A program made the position numbers and the translations under genes. Shown piece by piece: positions 21,680 to 33,588 of a DNA stretch of 64,000 bases (position 1 is the first letter of the stretch; every line of letters begins with the position of its first letter). The notes beneath the pieces are model-generated. The model did not search any database, had not been told where the DNA came from, and saw only the letters and a program-made list of their open reading frames with translations. The stretch comes from Neckera pumila (lineage: Eukaryota > Streptophyta > Bryopsida > Hypnales > Neckeraceae), in the NCBI GenBank assembly GCA_963969595.1, contig OZ018418.1, positions 7,879,001 through 7,943,000 of the forward strand, written 5' to 3'.

Positions 21680-23499
21680 ACTCACAAGATTGACATATCT
21701 CGTGAGTTATTGTATGGTTTGTTGATTTTTATTCTGGTTGGATTTGTGTGTTCTATGGCTACATCATGGGGCGTATTTCCTTCCCATTTCATTTCAGCAA
21801 TACGTGATGTCCTTTTGGTTGCAATAATTGATTGAAATAGAAACATAGGAAACAAGTTTATGATTTGACAAATTCTCTCTAGAATATGTAAAATGTCTTC
21901 GAGAGTATGGTAAATAAATCTAGTGTTTGGAATAATGGGATGTTGTAGTAAAAAGTTGGATTTAAGGTATCCGGCAGTTTATTAATTGACTGGGAGAGAT
22001 GTCTTTTTCATGCGTTAAGGATTAACATTCAGTCCTACTTATATTTTTGGAATGTATTGTCTTTTTATTCTAGAGTCTGTAAGCTTTGATGATCTAACCC
22101 TAAAACCGCTTTAAGTTCTTTGAATTGAAAATGTATCATTAGTCTATCACATGCAGTCTATACTATATTGAATCCAGATTTTTATTAAGCCCAATTGTTT
22201 AACTTATGTGCTATATTTACCAATCACCTGATGTCTTTGTTGTATTTAGCCTACCCTTTTTTTAAGCACAACTAAATTTCCATTGTATTTAACATTAGGT
22301 ACGTACTGGTTGATTACCTATATAGCATTTCAATTGGCCTATATTAGTTTTTGATGAGGCTTGGATTTTGAATCCTATAACACACTAATAACTAAGATTT
22401 TTTATGTAGCCAATACATGTTTGGACAACCATAAGAGTTTTTTGACTTAGTTTTTATGTAATTATCCAAATCTCACATTCAGTTGACTCGATGATGGTAT
22501 GTTGAACTTGCCTAATTTCCTTCACCAAATGCATTGTTTGACTTGCTTTTTTACATACTCATTTCCTCACAAATTGGGCTTCAATTTAAATCTAAGGGTA
22601 TAGCTTTGACTACTTTTCGATTGCATAACAACAATGCTTTTTGGCTGCTTGATAACAATGATTTGAAATTCAACAATTGCTAGAATGCTCTCTTTTTAGC
22701 TCGGGATTGCATTTGTAGCTTTTATTTGCGGTGACCATAGCATTATTGTTCTCTAGAAAGTAGGTTTGGAACATAACATTTTTGTGAAGACCTTCAGGCA
22801 CTCACTGAGTTCACCTAAAATTGTTAGATTATACTTCTTTCCAAATTTAACTTCATATTTGGTTGGTACTTCTTGAAATATTTTCCAAGTACTTATTCTT
22901 CAAAGACAAATCAAATTGGCATTTAATGAAAGTTGTTTAATATTTTTTGGAGGTTTGTAAATTTGGGTAGGAATTTGTATATGTTGGAGCGCTAAGGGGT
23001 TCAGCAATGAAGCACCTTCATTTATAACACTAAACCGTACAGCAATTTCTATGATTGTGAGTAATACAAGAATTGAACTAATATAGCATGTGATGTATTT
23101 GTGGTAATTGGAAATTGCAATTATTATAAGGCACTTATTAGTGAGCCAAATTCGAAAACTACATAAATTAATGAGGTGCAAAATAAATGATACGCAAGAA
23201 ATAATACTAAACTAATAATTATCCAATTTATCCTAATTCAATATCTTTAGGTTTCTAACGGATTGCACCCCTTCAGGATGATTACATTCAAAAATTACTA
23301 AATTCTATTATTGCAAATAAGATTTCACAAAATAATTTATAGAAGTGCCTCAATTTGAAGAAAATGGTCTCTCCTTTCTTGAAATATAGAACACCCTAAT
23401 CCCCATGGTCATAGGCCTTCATGTAATTTTGCAGCCCTAAAATTTTCCCACTCACAGGCTCACAGACTCACAGGCTCGCCTGCTAGCAACCCTGCCTCA
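21680..23499. other. AT-rich intergenic stretch
   Basis: About 1.8 kb of AT-rich sequence downstream of the ParB-methyltransferase gene. No gene is seen. A short cluster of 'ctcacaggctcacagactcacaggctcgc' type direct repeats lies near 23450-23480. Confidence 0.5.
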
Positions 23500-24460
23500 A
23501 ATTGAAAGGAAGCCATCATGAATAAATTTTGCTCCTTCAAACTAAAACCAAGCCACTATGATTTAAATTTTACTACTTCAAATTAAATCAAGCGACAATT
23601 ATACAAATTTTGTTACTTCAAATTGAAATCAAGCCACCACGATTTAATTTTTGTTACTTCGAACTAAAACCAAGCCACCATGACTTAATTTTTGTTACTT
23701 CAAACAAAAAGCTAGTCACCATGAATAAACCTTGCTACTTCAAACTAAAAGGAAGCCACTATGATTTAATTTTGGTACTTCAAACTACATTCACGCCACC
23801 ATTACTTAAATTTTACTACTTCAAATTAAAATCAAGATACCATGATTTAATTTTGCTACTTCAAACTAAAATCAAGCTACTATAATTTAAATTAGACTAC
23901 TTTAAACTAAAATCAAGACAGCATGATTTAAATCTTGCTACTTCAAACTAAAACCAAGCCACCAAAATCTAAATTAGACTACTTCAAACTAAAATCAAGA
24001 TAGCATGATTTAAATTCTTTTACTTCAAACTAAAGCCAAGCCACCAAAATTTAGTTTTGCTACTTCAAATTAAAATCAAGCCAATATAATTTGAATTTTG
24101 GTACTTCAAACTAAAATCAAGCCACCGTGATTTAATTTTGGTACTTCAAACTAAAACCAAGCCACCATGATTTAATTTTTGTTACTTCAAATTAAAACCA
24201 AGCCACCATAATTTAATTTTGGCTACTTCAAACTAAAACCAAGACAACTTCATTTAATTTTGCTACTTCACTTTAAAATCAAGTCACTATGATTTAATTT
24301 ATGTTACTTCTAATTAAAAGCAAGCAACCATTATTTCAATTTTGCTACTTCAAACTAAATTCACGCCACCATTACTTAAATTATTGCTACTTCAAACGAA
24401 AATCAAGCCACCATGATTTAAAATTTGCTACTTCACATTAAAATGAAGGGCATCATGATT
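23500..24460 (+). repeat. 41-bp satellite, large array (about 23 units)
   Basis: Roughly 23 tandem units of about 41 bp built on 'caagccaccatgattta' and 'ctacttcaaactaaaa', diverged from one another. The open frame at 23610-23885 simply translates the repeat. Confidence 0.9.
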
Positions 24461-24739
24461 TAATTTAGGAAGGACATTCTAGATTCAAGTGTTGTGCTTT
24501 TGTGGAGGGAAAAATACAAAATCCCTTCCCATTTTTTGTTCATGTGAATGTTTAGAAGAAAGTACAAAATCCCTTTCCATTTTTTTTTTCTATGTAAATG
24601 TTTAGGGTATACAATTCATAAGTGCACTCAATCCTAATTCGCTATCAACTCACATGCCACATTTAATGCAAGATTGCTTCATGATGTTCTAAGAAACGTA
24701 GAAATCTTGAAAGGGCTGGTCTCCTGAATTTTCTGTAAA
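24461..24739 (+). repeat. satellite flank, copy 1
   Basis: Contains 'caagtgttgtgcttttgtggaggga', 'cttcccattttttg', 'aatgtttag' and 'tcacatgccacatttaatg' in order. The same series follows the second array at 25996-26290. Array plus flank have therefore been duplicated in direct orientation. Confidence 0.8.
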
Positions 24740-24965
24740 CAAGTAAAGTACGACGACCGCAGGTAGACGACCTTGGGTGCAAAAGAATTTCTATACCTTC
24801 GCAAAAACAGACAATGGCTACCTCAAGTGTTGGGCAATCGCACTTGAAGGGCGACCTCATTTAAGGTGCGACCTTGAGTACAGAAGTTCGTTCTCTTTTG
24901 AGCAAAATTGGTTTGAGAGGTCCGTTGGCAACCTTAGATATGGCAACCACGGGTGCAGAAACCAA
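24740..24965. repeat. GC-rich 'gcgacc' short-period repeat, locus 2
   Basis: Units such as cgaccgcaggta, cgaccttgggtgc, gcgacctcattta, gcgaccttgagta and gcaaccacgggtgc. Same theme as 4435-4700. Confidence 0.6.
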
Positions 24966-25519
24966 GCGATAAGAAAATCATAAATTTATGAATATGCAAC
25001 AGCAAAAGTCAGCCCGAGTGGGACCGAGGTGGCTTTGTAGTACTTCGGGGTTTCGTAAGTGGTGGGCTTCTTAGAACTCATTTGAGTTTGAGGTGGTCTA
25101 GAGTTCAATTTGCAGTGACATCCTTTGTTTTGTTTGGTGATGTCACTTCCTTGGTTGTGGGATTTGGTTTGGTCGTGGTAGCCAATCATACAAAAAAAAA
25201 AAGCATCCAATCAATTTGTGTTTGTATTTGGGAGGGAATCATGATTTGCTTGTGGAGGAGGGAGGTGATGAAATGGAGGGCTTGGAAGGGGCGATCTTGA
25301 GTTTCAAAGCGGGATGTTTGTAGTACCACATAACCACAAACATCTCCATCCAAAACTTGAATATGTGTCCTCCAAACTTTCAAAATTCAAAACCTGCTTC
25401 TTCACAAGCAAATAATATTCGCTGCTCATGTACAATCATGCCTTGGCTTGACATATTTTTTAGACAGGGAGGGTGGATAAATGACAGTTTGAATACGACC
25501 GTGATTTGATTTTGAGTTT
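24966..25519. other. intergenic stretch between satellite arrays
   Basis: No gene recognised. Open frames on both strands (25082-25300, 25186-25383) are short and unlike any family I know. Confidence 0.4.
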
Positions 25520-25995
25520 GTTTCTTCAAATTCAAACCAAGTTTTACATGATTTAATTTTGCTACTTCAAATTAAAACCAAGATACCATTATTTCATTTT
25601 GTGCACTTCAAATAAAATGGAAGCCACCATGATTTCACTTTGATACTTCACAAGTAAAACCAAGCCCTCTTGATTCAATTCACCTACTTCAAACTAAATT
25701 CAAGCCACCATGATTTAATTTGGCTAATTCACATTCAAATCAAGACACCATGATTTAAATTTTGCTACTTTACATAAAAGTCAACACACCATGTTTTAAA
25801 TTTTGCCACTTCAAACCTGAATCAAGCCAATTTTGCTACTTCAAACTAAAAGCAAGCCACCATGATTTAGTTTTGCTACTTCAAATTAAAATCAAGATAA
25901 CATGATTTAGTTTTGCTACTTGAAACTCAAATCAAGCCACCATGATTTAATTTTGCTACTTCACATTAAAATGAAAATACTATGGTTTAATTTAG
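25520..25995 (+). repeat. 41-bp satellite, second array (about 12 units)
   Basis: Same unit as 23500-24460. About a dozen degenerate copies, ending in 'cttcacattaaaatgaa', as does the first array. Confidence 0.9.
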
Positions 25996-26290
25996 AAAGG
26001 ACATTTTAAAGTCAAGTGTTGTGCTTTTGTGGAGGGAATAGTACAAAATTCCTTCCCATTTTTTTGGAATGCAAATGTTTAGAAAGAAGTATGAAACTAC
26101 TAACCATTTTTTTCCCAAATAAATGTTTAGGATACACAATTCATAGGATTTAGGGTGGCCTCGGGTTCCTTCATAAGTGCGCTCAATCATAATTCACTAT
26201 TAACTCACATGCCACATTTAATGTAAGATCGCTTCACAAGGTTCTAAGAAATGCGGAAGTCTTGAAAAGTGTGTTCTTTCTTCATTAGAT
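25996..26290 (+). repeat. satellite flank, copy 2
   Basis: Direct, diverged repeat of 24461-24739, with a short extra piece near 26145 ('gatttagggtggcctcgggtt'). Confidence 0.8.
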
Positions 26291-26674
26291 GCCCTATTTC
26301 ATTATACTTTGGATTTTTTTGAATGCCTTGGTGACCTACCGTACGGCTAAAAAGCCTCGGTCAGTCAGTCGCCATAAATTGCAAACTGTGAAAAGTGCCG
26401 CGAACATCCAATCAGTTGTTTATTTTTTGGCACAATAAGGCCAAATTGCATCATTTCAAAATAAATGTCTACTTTTTTCCAAAGAAATTTAATTTAATAT
26501 TGCCTAAAAATTTTCCTTTCTATCAAAAGTGTGGACAAAGTCGGCTAATTTTAATGAAAAAGTGCAAAATTATGATTGAATAGTGTTTTTGATCCAAAAT
26601 ATGGATGAATGTAGAAATATTGTGCTTCATAAAATTCAAATGAGTGCCATCTTGGTCCCATTTCAAAAAGAAAG

Positions 26675-26960
26675 GTCTATGGCGACCTAGGCGTGATTGC
26701 CATAGATAGGCACTGTCGCCCTATGTAGGCGTGGTTGCCTGAATTATCCGCAATCGCCCAACTGAGTTTGGACAACTGAAGTAGATGTGGTTCCTATACA
26801 CCTGTGGTCACCCGTTGTACCCGAGGTCGCCTAAACCCGGACGCGCAGTCGCCCAGTACGCGGACGCGTGGTCGCTCAATACCTGGATGTGTGGTCGCCC
26901 TGTACTCGCACGTGCTTCTTTCCCTACCATCCACACGCGCCTTTGGACGAGTTCGGGTAC
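26675..26960. repeat. GC-rich 'gcgacc/ggtcgcc' repeat, locus 3
   Basis: Alternating short units such as ggcgacctaggcgtg, gtcgccctatgtaggcgtg, cagtcgcccagtacgcg and gtggtcgctcaatac. They are more GC-rich than the flanks and lie just upstream of the leader of the kinase-like pseudogene. Confidence 0.6.
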
Positions 26961-27085
26961 TTAAGTGTTCCCCACACCTGCAATCTTCAATCCTGGCTCT
27001 TTGTATCGTCTTTCATCCACCTTGAATTGGTTGACTGCATACTCGTGGCCAGGATGAATTGGAAGGGGCAAGTTTTTGCCCTTTT
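26945..27085 (+). other. leader segment shared with 31745-31900
   Basis: Both segments carry, in order, a 'gtacttaag'/'gtattaaag' word, 'tggctct', 'tcatccacct', 'actgcatactcgt' and a 'ggccagg' word, then a GGG..CCC mini-hairpin (27066-27081 here). The downstream coding units differ: a kinase-like gene here, WCHI/VQRC there. Confidence 0.6.
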
Positions 27086-27149
27086 TATTTACGATTTAGC
27101 CCAAACCCACATCAATTGTCTTGAACAAGTACCATGTCTTAGCCAGAAG

Positions 27150-28711
27150 AACGTTGTAGCATAAGGCGGGAATTTCCTTGGGACCCAGATGATCCAGAGA
27201 ACTCTGAAGTGCCTATATCTATAGGCTGGGCAATGGGGAGTTTCCGCCAAGAGAGGAAGAAAAAGAAGAAGTAATCAGCACATGATAAGGACCCAACGTA
27301 TCCTCTTTTAAAGTATATGAAGTATCCACACGAAGTGTGTTTGCAATGGTATGAGGAAAAGAGTGTGGAATTCTTGGAGTTCACATATTTGAAGGATCCA
27401 ACATCGGGCAATGTGAAGTTGATGGATGATCTGACCATTTTAATACAAAGCAAGTGTAAAGGATCCCAAACTTTTAACAATGTGAACTTCACTTATGCTA
27501 ACAAACTATACACCTGGTTGGATGACGTTATCAAGCAATTCAATACCAAGAAGCTGATGGAAGAAATGCAATAGCAAATGCCGGGCTATCCAAGAGGTGA
27601 CCAGGCCAAGGAATTCTTGTCAAAGATGGAATGGTGGGTGACAACAGCAAGGAAACAGTCGAAACAATCAGTCAGGGGATTCAAGTGGAAAAATGACGCT
27701 ACCCTTGCGACATTTACCAGAGATGGTCGATTGTCTGTGACATGGATCTCTCATTTGGCAAAAGTGGTGGTCCTCAGTGGATTTGTACGTGAAGATGGGC
27801 ACGGAAAGGTGCGTAAGGTGCACAGTGAAGGGATAGATACAATCTTGCCATACATTGCTCTTGCTGCAAAAATGCCAAAGACAAACAATATGCATGACGC
27901 GAGGGTGGAACGGTCCATAGAGGCCCTTTGCCTGCCCCTTAAATCATCCTAGCGTAATTAAATTCTTTGCCATTCATTCAAGAACTATGGAACCATATAC
28001 ATTATGGTGGTATGGTGGTAACCTTGATGAGTTGAGGGGACAAGATAGCAAGGTACCAATGAGTTTTGAATGGAACAAAGTGAAGCGGCTGAGGAATCAT
28101 CCGGAGGAAAAAAAAAAAAAGTTAGCTTGTTTTGAAGACACAAGGCAAAGATGGCATGGGCTCTAGCGTACATAACACATTTTACACACAAATCTATGGT
28201 GTTATACAATGACTTGTCCCTAAGGAATGTAATGTTGCATTTTCCTGATTATTTGAATGACATAATCCACATTGGGATTTGTGATTGGGGAATTTCAAGT
28301 TGTTCTGATGAAAAAGCCCCATCGCATTATGGCTACCCCAATGTGGATGAGAGTGAACGACAACAGTGGCAACGTTGGTGGGTGGCTCCGGAGTTGTTCT
28401 ATGTATATGGGCCCCAAAATTCCGATACGAGCATAGAGATTATGCAGTCAATATGGAAATATATGTAGCACTCGGACTCATATTCTATTGGAAAGTTGAC
28501 GGAATGGATGAGGATTGGAGATATGACTGACTTTGACCCGGACCTATTCAAGAATGCGGACGGATCTAGGTTCTTTGCTTATAAGTTGGGTCAACTTGTG
28601 AACCCTGATCCAAAGAAGAGACAAACATGCATTGAGGTGATGAACTTGCTCATGGCTGCACCATGGTGCATGAAGCCCCCCGAAGCAGCTATCCGCGACT
28701 TGCCTCTATAG
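27150..28711 (+). pseudogene. protein-kinase-like pseudogene
   Basis: The C-terminal half shows a kinase catalytic loop, VLYNDLSLRNVML (28199-28237), with the catalytic Asp and the following Asn kept and HRD replaced by YND. IGICDWG at about 28270 is the DFG position, and WWVAPELFYVYG matches the APE segment. The end reads NPDPKKRQTCIEVMNLL, as in a lobe-C helix. Upstream, HPSVIKFFAI followed by EPYTLWWYGGNLDELRG fits a kinase N-lobe and hinge. The reading frame changes near 27945 and again near 28145, and stops lie at about 27272 (TAA), 27572 (TAG) and 28466 (TAG). It is therefore a broken gene. The N-terminal 250 residues are not recognised. No transmembrane or receptor domain is seen. Confidence 0.7.
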
Positions 28712-29369
28712 AAGGAGTATACGAGTTCTTGTGGTGAGGGTAGCACATGGAAGGAATGAAAATGTTGGCCCTGTTGTTTGCCTCTATTTTTGTAACATGG
28801 TATATGAATCTATAAAAACACTTCTTACCATGTGCAATGTCATAAGTAAATCTAATATTGTATATGTAGTCTGCCCAATTTCATAAACAGAATCTTGAAG
28901 CTTGGTTTTGCTTTTAGGGGGAATTGTCATTGTAGTAGCTAGTATCCATGGTAAAACTGTTGTTCTAAGAGATCATGACCTTGTGAGACCTATAAAAAAA
29001 AGATGTTTGAATCATAAGCCCTTAAGTCCGAAACGCCAATGCTACTTGTACCACGAGTGCTTATAATTTCAAATGACTTGTACCATCACTGTTTCTTAGA
29101 ATTATTCATTGAGAAGTTCCCAATTTGTCAATATAACAATTACATCTAGTGACCAAGGAAATAGTAGATAAATGATATTATTAAAATAGAATAGGCTAGG
29201 TTTAGCTTCAAAAAAAGGTTTTAGGGTGGGATACTTACTGTCAATTTCAAGGGTAAAAAAGTTACTAAATATTGTGGGCAAGCCGTGTTGATTTAGGTTG
29301 TTGAACTTGAAATAGAATGTAAACCCTTTATGAAACTTTGAACTTTTTTTTTCACTAAATTTTTTTCTT
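28712..29369. other. intergenic stretch
   Basis: AT-rich sequence downstream of the kinase-like pseudogene. Nothing recognised. Confidence 0.4.
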
Positions 29370-30165
29370 ATAGATTTTTTTTTGGCTCTCTAAAAATCTT
29401 TGATTCATTTCATTTATATATTTTATGAGAAAGTTATGGACAATCTTGTTTTTTGGTCACTTAAAGCATCTTCCTACAGAAAAAAACTTGCATAGTTGTA
29501 AATTTCTTTTTTGAATGTCATTTTTACAATTGAAGAAAAAAAGGGTCCACAAGGTTAATTTTTGGGGTAGAACAATCTTGCCACTAGGATTAGTGCTACT
29601 TCAAACTCCATATAAAAGATATTAATACTTTAGATATTTTTTGTAATGAATCTTTTTTCCTAGATTTTTAACTCAATTCTTCATCATATAAAATTAGAAA
29701 TTCAAAATTATAAGAGCAAAATTTTTAAGTTGAGAAGGTTCAAAGCTGTAAAATGTAGTTGAACAAGGTGCAAAAAAACTTGGTTCTTTAGGTTTAAATG
29801 CAAATATCTTTTAATCGAGATTGTCAAAGTTTTTGAAAAATTTCTTCCACATATTCTTACACTAGTGCAGTATAAGATCTAATGGTTAAATATGTAAAAA
29901 ACAAATTTAGAACTTTTTACAGCCGTTTGCTACAAAAACAGCAATTTTGAGTGGTTTTTGATGGAAAATGCCTTACGACTCTTTGTTAATTGCAGGTATC
30001 TTGTAATCAATGCGGTCAAAAATTCTGAAATTATTTACAAACATTCTCATAGTAATTAGGTATAAGATCCTACAGTTAGATGTAGCCAAAAAACATTTTT
30101 CAAATTTTTTTAATCTTTGCTGTGAAAATGGTAGTTCTTTGTATTTTTGGAAAGAAAACTAACCC
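29370..30165 (+). repeat. dispersed non-coding repeat, copy 2, with internal duplication
   Basis: Matches copies at 200-1905, 35090-35985 and 58970-59925. Landmarks are 'tttgattcatttcatt', 'gaaagttatggacaatcttg', 'agcatcttcctaca' and 'tataagatctaatggttaaatatg'. A module of about 180 bp at 29805-29975 is repeated at 29995-30165 (both with 'gtataagatc..a..gttaga/aat', 'ctttgct/gtttgctac'), which the other copies show once. Confidence 0.75.
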
Positions 30166-31309
30166 TCCGCCTTTAGGGGTTAAATATGTATACATATAGA
30201 AGCTGGCTAGCTTACATATTTTTACACTTACAGAAACACCACAAATGATTGAAAGACTAGAGTTTCCTAATAGATTTAAAACAAGTACGGACAACAAGTA
30301 TCGTACTTGTATAACATGCTTTATAAAAGGTACCCAAATCCTTTTTGATCTTTTTGATAAATTTATCAAATGTATTTTCATATTTTTTTTTGATACAATT
30401 TAATTTTTCTAGACGTCTGTAATCTCTAAAAGTCCTAGGAGTTAGGATAGAAATACAAATGTCTTAGAAAATATAAGTTCTCAAATTTAATTTGAAGTTT
30501 TCATCAAAGAAGAGAGTACGAAGCACAAAATATAAGTTCTCAAATAGAAAGCATCCGTATGGTGAAAATTATTAAATTATTTTTAGCTTCTTTTTAAAAT
30601 GACTTTTGATGATATAATTTAAAGAATTAACCCCAAGTACAATTTCTATCTTCCACATATGCTTTTTTCTTGTATTGATCAAAATTGTGGTTTCTATTGA
30701 TTTGTAAAAAAATGCATAAGATCTAATAATGAAAATACCAACCCTATTCCAAAATAATAAGTTTTTCAACAATAGGCAAATCTAAACACTTTGTGCTATT
30801 TCTCTTATAATTTAGGTTTGACTGTAGTGATTTAAGTTTTGCCTACAAATATTGATCAAAATCCAACCCTTTTGAAAAAATAAAATAAAAAATTTACAAC
30901 ATGTCTCCTTCCGCCTAAGAAATCTGTCCGGTTGGACAACTTCCAACCAGTGTCTTTTTTTGTAGCAATCTGGTGCAAACTATGATTTAATTTTATGGCT
31001 TGGCACCGCGCCTATAGGAAAAAATGGTACTGAAAAGATGAAAAATTGCCAGAAAACTTCAAATAAATTCAAAATCTTGGATGAAATTGCCAAAATGGAA
31101 ATGAAAACTGAATTAGTATATATGTGATATGCAAGGCTTTTTTTTTGGCTTTATGTTGCTTTATTGCACTAGAAAAAAAAATCTGGCACCAAAATGGTAA
31201 AAAAATTGACAAAAAAATTAGTTGAAATCAACCTAAAAAAATCAAAGTACAAAAAATACTAGATGAAATTGCTAGATTCTGGATGGAAATCCAATTATAG
31301 ACATATGAT
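30166..31309. other. AT-rich intergenic stretch
   Basis: No gene seen. Two similar 'ggaaatgaaaactgaattag/ggatggaaatccaattatag' passages at about 31085 and 31275 suggest a local duplication. Confidence 0.4.
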
Positions 31310-31525
31310 ATATATATTTCCTATCTGGTATGGATGAATGTTGAAATTTGAAGCACCACTACAAAAGTTTATATCACCACTATGGCACTTTTTAAAAAAA
31401 TTAAAAAAAAACCCTGGTGATATGTGCTAATATGATATTTTCTATCCAATATGTGGATGAACGTTGAAATTTGGAGCACCACTGTAACATTCAATATTGC
31501 CACTTTGGCACTTCATTAAAAATGG
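31310..31525 (+). repeat. duplicated 'tggatgaatgttgaaattt' unit
   Basis: Two units of about 130 bp: 'ggatgaatgttgaaatttgaagcaccact...caccactatggcacttttt' and 'ggatgaacgttgaaatttggagcaccactg...gccactttggcacttc'. A weaker relative lies at 26600-26665, also just upstream of a GC-rich repeat. Confidence 0.65.
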
Positions 31526-31554
31526 AAAAAAAAGACAAGCTTCCTACATATAGT

Positions 31555-31765
31555 TGCCATGGACCCGTACTTGATGTCGCCGTGGATCCATACCTGCATT
31601 CGTCCAGTACCCGCAATCGGGATGAGAAGTTCCGTACCCACATTTTCCAACAACCCGCAGTCGGGATGAAAAATCACGTATCTGCGTTTGCCGAGAACCC
31701 GAGGTCGCTTCAATGGTCTCACCCGCACCCGCCGTAGACCCGTACTCGCCTTGTTGCGACTTCAA
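31555..31765. repeat. GC-rich 'acccgcagtcgggatga' repeat, locus 4
   Basis: Short-period repeats such as acccgcaatcgggatgag, acccgcagtcgggatgaa and gagaacccgaggtcgc. Same theme as the other GC-rich loci. The minus-strand open frames here are by-products. Confidence 0.6.
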
Positions 31766-32086
31766 GTATTAAAGCGATTGCTTGAATCCGCATTCTCCAC
31801 TTTTGGCTCTGCGACTTGACTGTCATCCACCTAGAAGTGGCTAACTGCATACTCGTAGGCCAGGGACTTGAGTTGTGAGGGGGATATGTTGTCCCTTTCT
31901 ACCTTGTTTCCGTAAATTCTTTTCCATATTTGAGCTTGATTTCACATCTTGTTATAGTGAATGACTGTATTTTTGTAAATGTGAATTGCAATTGCTTTAG
32001 GGTTTTCTTGTTCGTGTAGTACAAGTTCATTCTTAGATCATTAGACAAAATATCTAGAGCAGCATTCTAGATACAAAGTGATCATT

Positions 32087-33588
32087 ATGGAAGATGAGAC
32101 CCCACCATTCCCACCTACGTCATCCAAATCACTAACTTGGCTCCAAAAGAAAGCACTTCGCAATAAGGATCGAAAAAGAACTGGGAAAAGCTACAAAAAG
32201 CGTGTGGCTATCCTTTTGCATGAAAAGATTAAGGCTTTTGGGGGTTGGAGAAGGGAACCGGAGCCTTGGACCTACAAAACAGTTAAAAAATATATGGATT
32301 GGTGCCACATCAACAAGTTGTTTCTGCTCTAGCATCACAAGCTACTTTTGGAGTCTAACAAAGCAAATCTTGGATACTGCTTCTCTGAAGACTTTGTACA
32401 AAGATGCCTGGAGATATGGATTGGAGTGTATTTGAAATCCTTACCATTCCAAAACGACAATTTTTCTTTGTATCTTGTCCAAATGGTATATGCCGAGCGT
32501 ATATTGAAGAAGGAGGTGGATTGGACGACTGTAAAGGAGCTCCCTAAAGGAAACCGTCCGGCCCACGCAACAATGCTGATCAAAGCTGCCATACTTGATG
32601 CCAAGAAGAAGTTGGCATCGGTTAAGTCGGGGAAGTTATGCATTCCTAATGAAGAGGTAGTGTGGTCGGATGGTTCTAGCTCTGATAGCCACACCCATGA
32701 GTACAACGGGTATGATTGGCAAAGTAAGGACAAAAAATATGCTGTTGTGGATTGGTATAAGAAGGGCTTGGAGGCGGAGGTTGACAGGAAAAGAAAGAAG
32801 AAGATTGAGGAGCTTGAGACTGTACCTGACATTCCCAAACAAGGTATGGAAGATGTGGAGGAAATGGAAGTGGATAATGATTTCTATGAGCGCAGTGGCA
32901 ATAAGAGTGAGAATGATTCAGATGACAATGTGGAGATGTTGGATAATAAGATTGCAAGTGCAAGAACATGTTTATGGGAAGCAATTGCGGAACTAAAAGA
33001 GTTGAAAGAACAATCACTTTCAGATGAAGGCACCCGAGAGTACGTGTTATCATACAAGTGGGAGTTAGAGATTGTGAAGAAAGAGGTAGCTGCAAACGAT
33101 AAGTACTTGGTTGCTTAAGAGAAAAGTAAAGATAATTATTTGAACAAGATACCTGATTGGTGTGCTCACATGATGGATGACATCGCAGTGTATCAGAAGA
33201 AACTTGAAATCTTGGAACGTGATCTTTTGAGGCTATAGTATGACAGGCAAAGCATGGATGTGTAAGTAGCTTCAAAAGAAAAAGAGTTATACACAACTGC
33301 TGTAGAACATTCCTTGTAGCTAGACAATTTGACTATGGCTCCCGGATACGATAGCAGCCCTAAAGAATAGCAAATCTTTGGAAGTTGGTGAAGCTGCACG
33401 AGAAAAAAAATGAAGTGTGTCTAAAAGAGTATCATAAACTGAGAGGCAAACGTTGTTTTAATAAGGATTGGATAGCGTGGAGCAAAGATACTAGAAATGC
33501 ACTACTTGAAGAGCTGGAGCAGATGGGGCCGGAGCCAGAAGAAAGCAACTATCTCAGCATTAGTGGAAGTGTGAGGGATTATTGTTAA
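32087..33588 (+). pseudogene. WCHI/VQRC-family protein gene, copy 2 (interrupted)
   Basis: ATG at 32087 begins a basic N-terminus (KKALRNKDRKRTGKSYKKR), then WTYKTVKKYMDWCHINKLF, KANLGY, FVQRCLEIWIGVYLKSLPF and MVYAERILKKEVDWTTVKE. These match copies at 2.5-4.2 kb and 48.0-49.9 kb. After residue 250 the protein is acidic and then Lys/Glu-rich, probably coiled-coil (32700-33300). Frame is kept through stops at TAG 32330, TAA 33116, TAG near 33237 and TAA near 33264, and is lost at a poly-A run near 33400. The final open piece ends at 33588. No enzyme motif is seen. The shared leader upstream (31745-31900) suggests it belongs to a repeated element. Confidence 0.65.

Noticed and set aside
23500..24460. 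CRISPR-like array
   Set aside because: Units are contiguous, degenerate, about 41 bp, with no unique spacers, and lie in a eukaryotic context. It is a satellite.
26804..27164. Plus-strand open frames upstream of the kinase-like pseudogene
   Set aside because: They run through the GC-rich short-period repeat and the shared leader; composition explains them.
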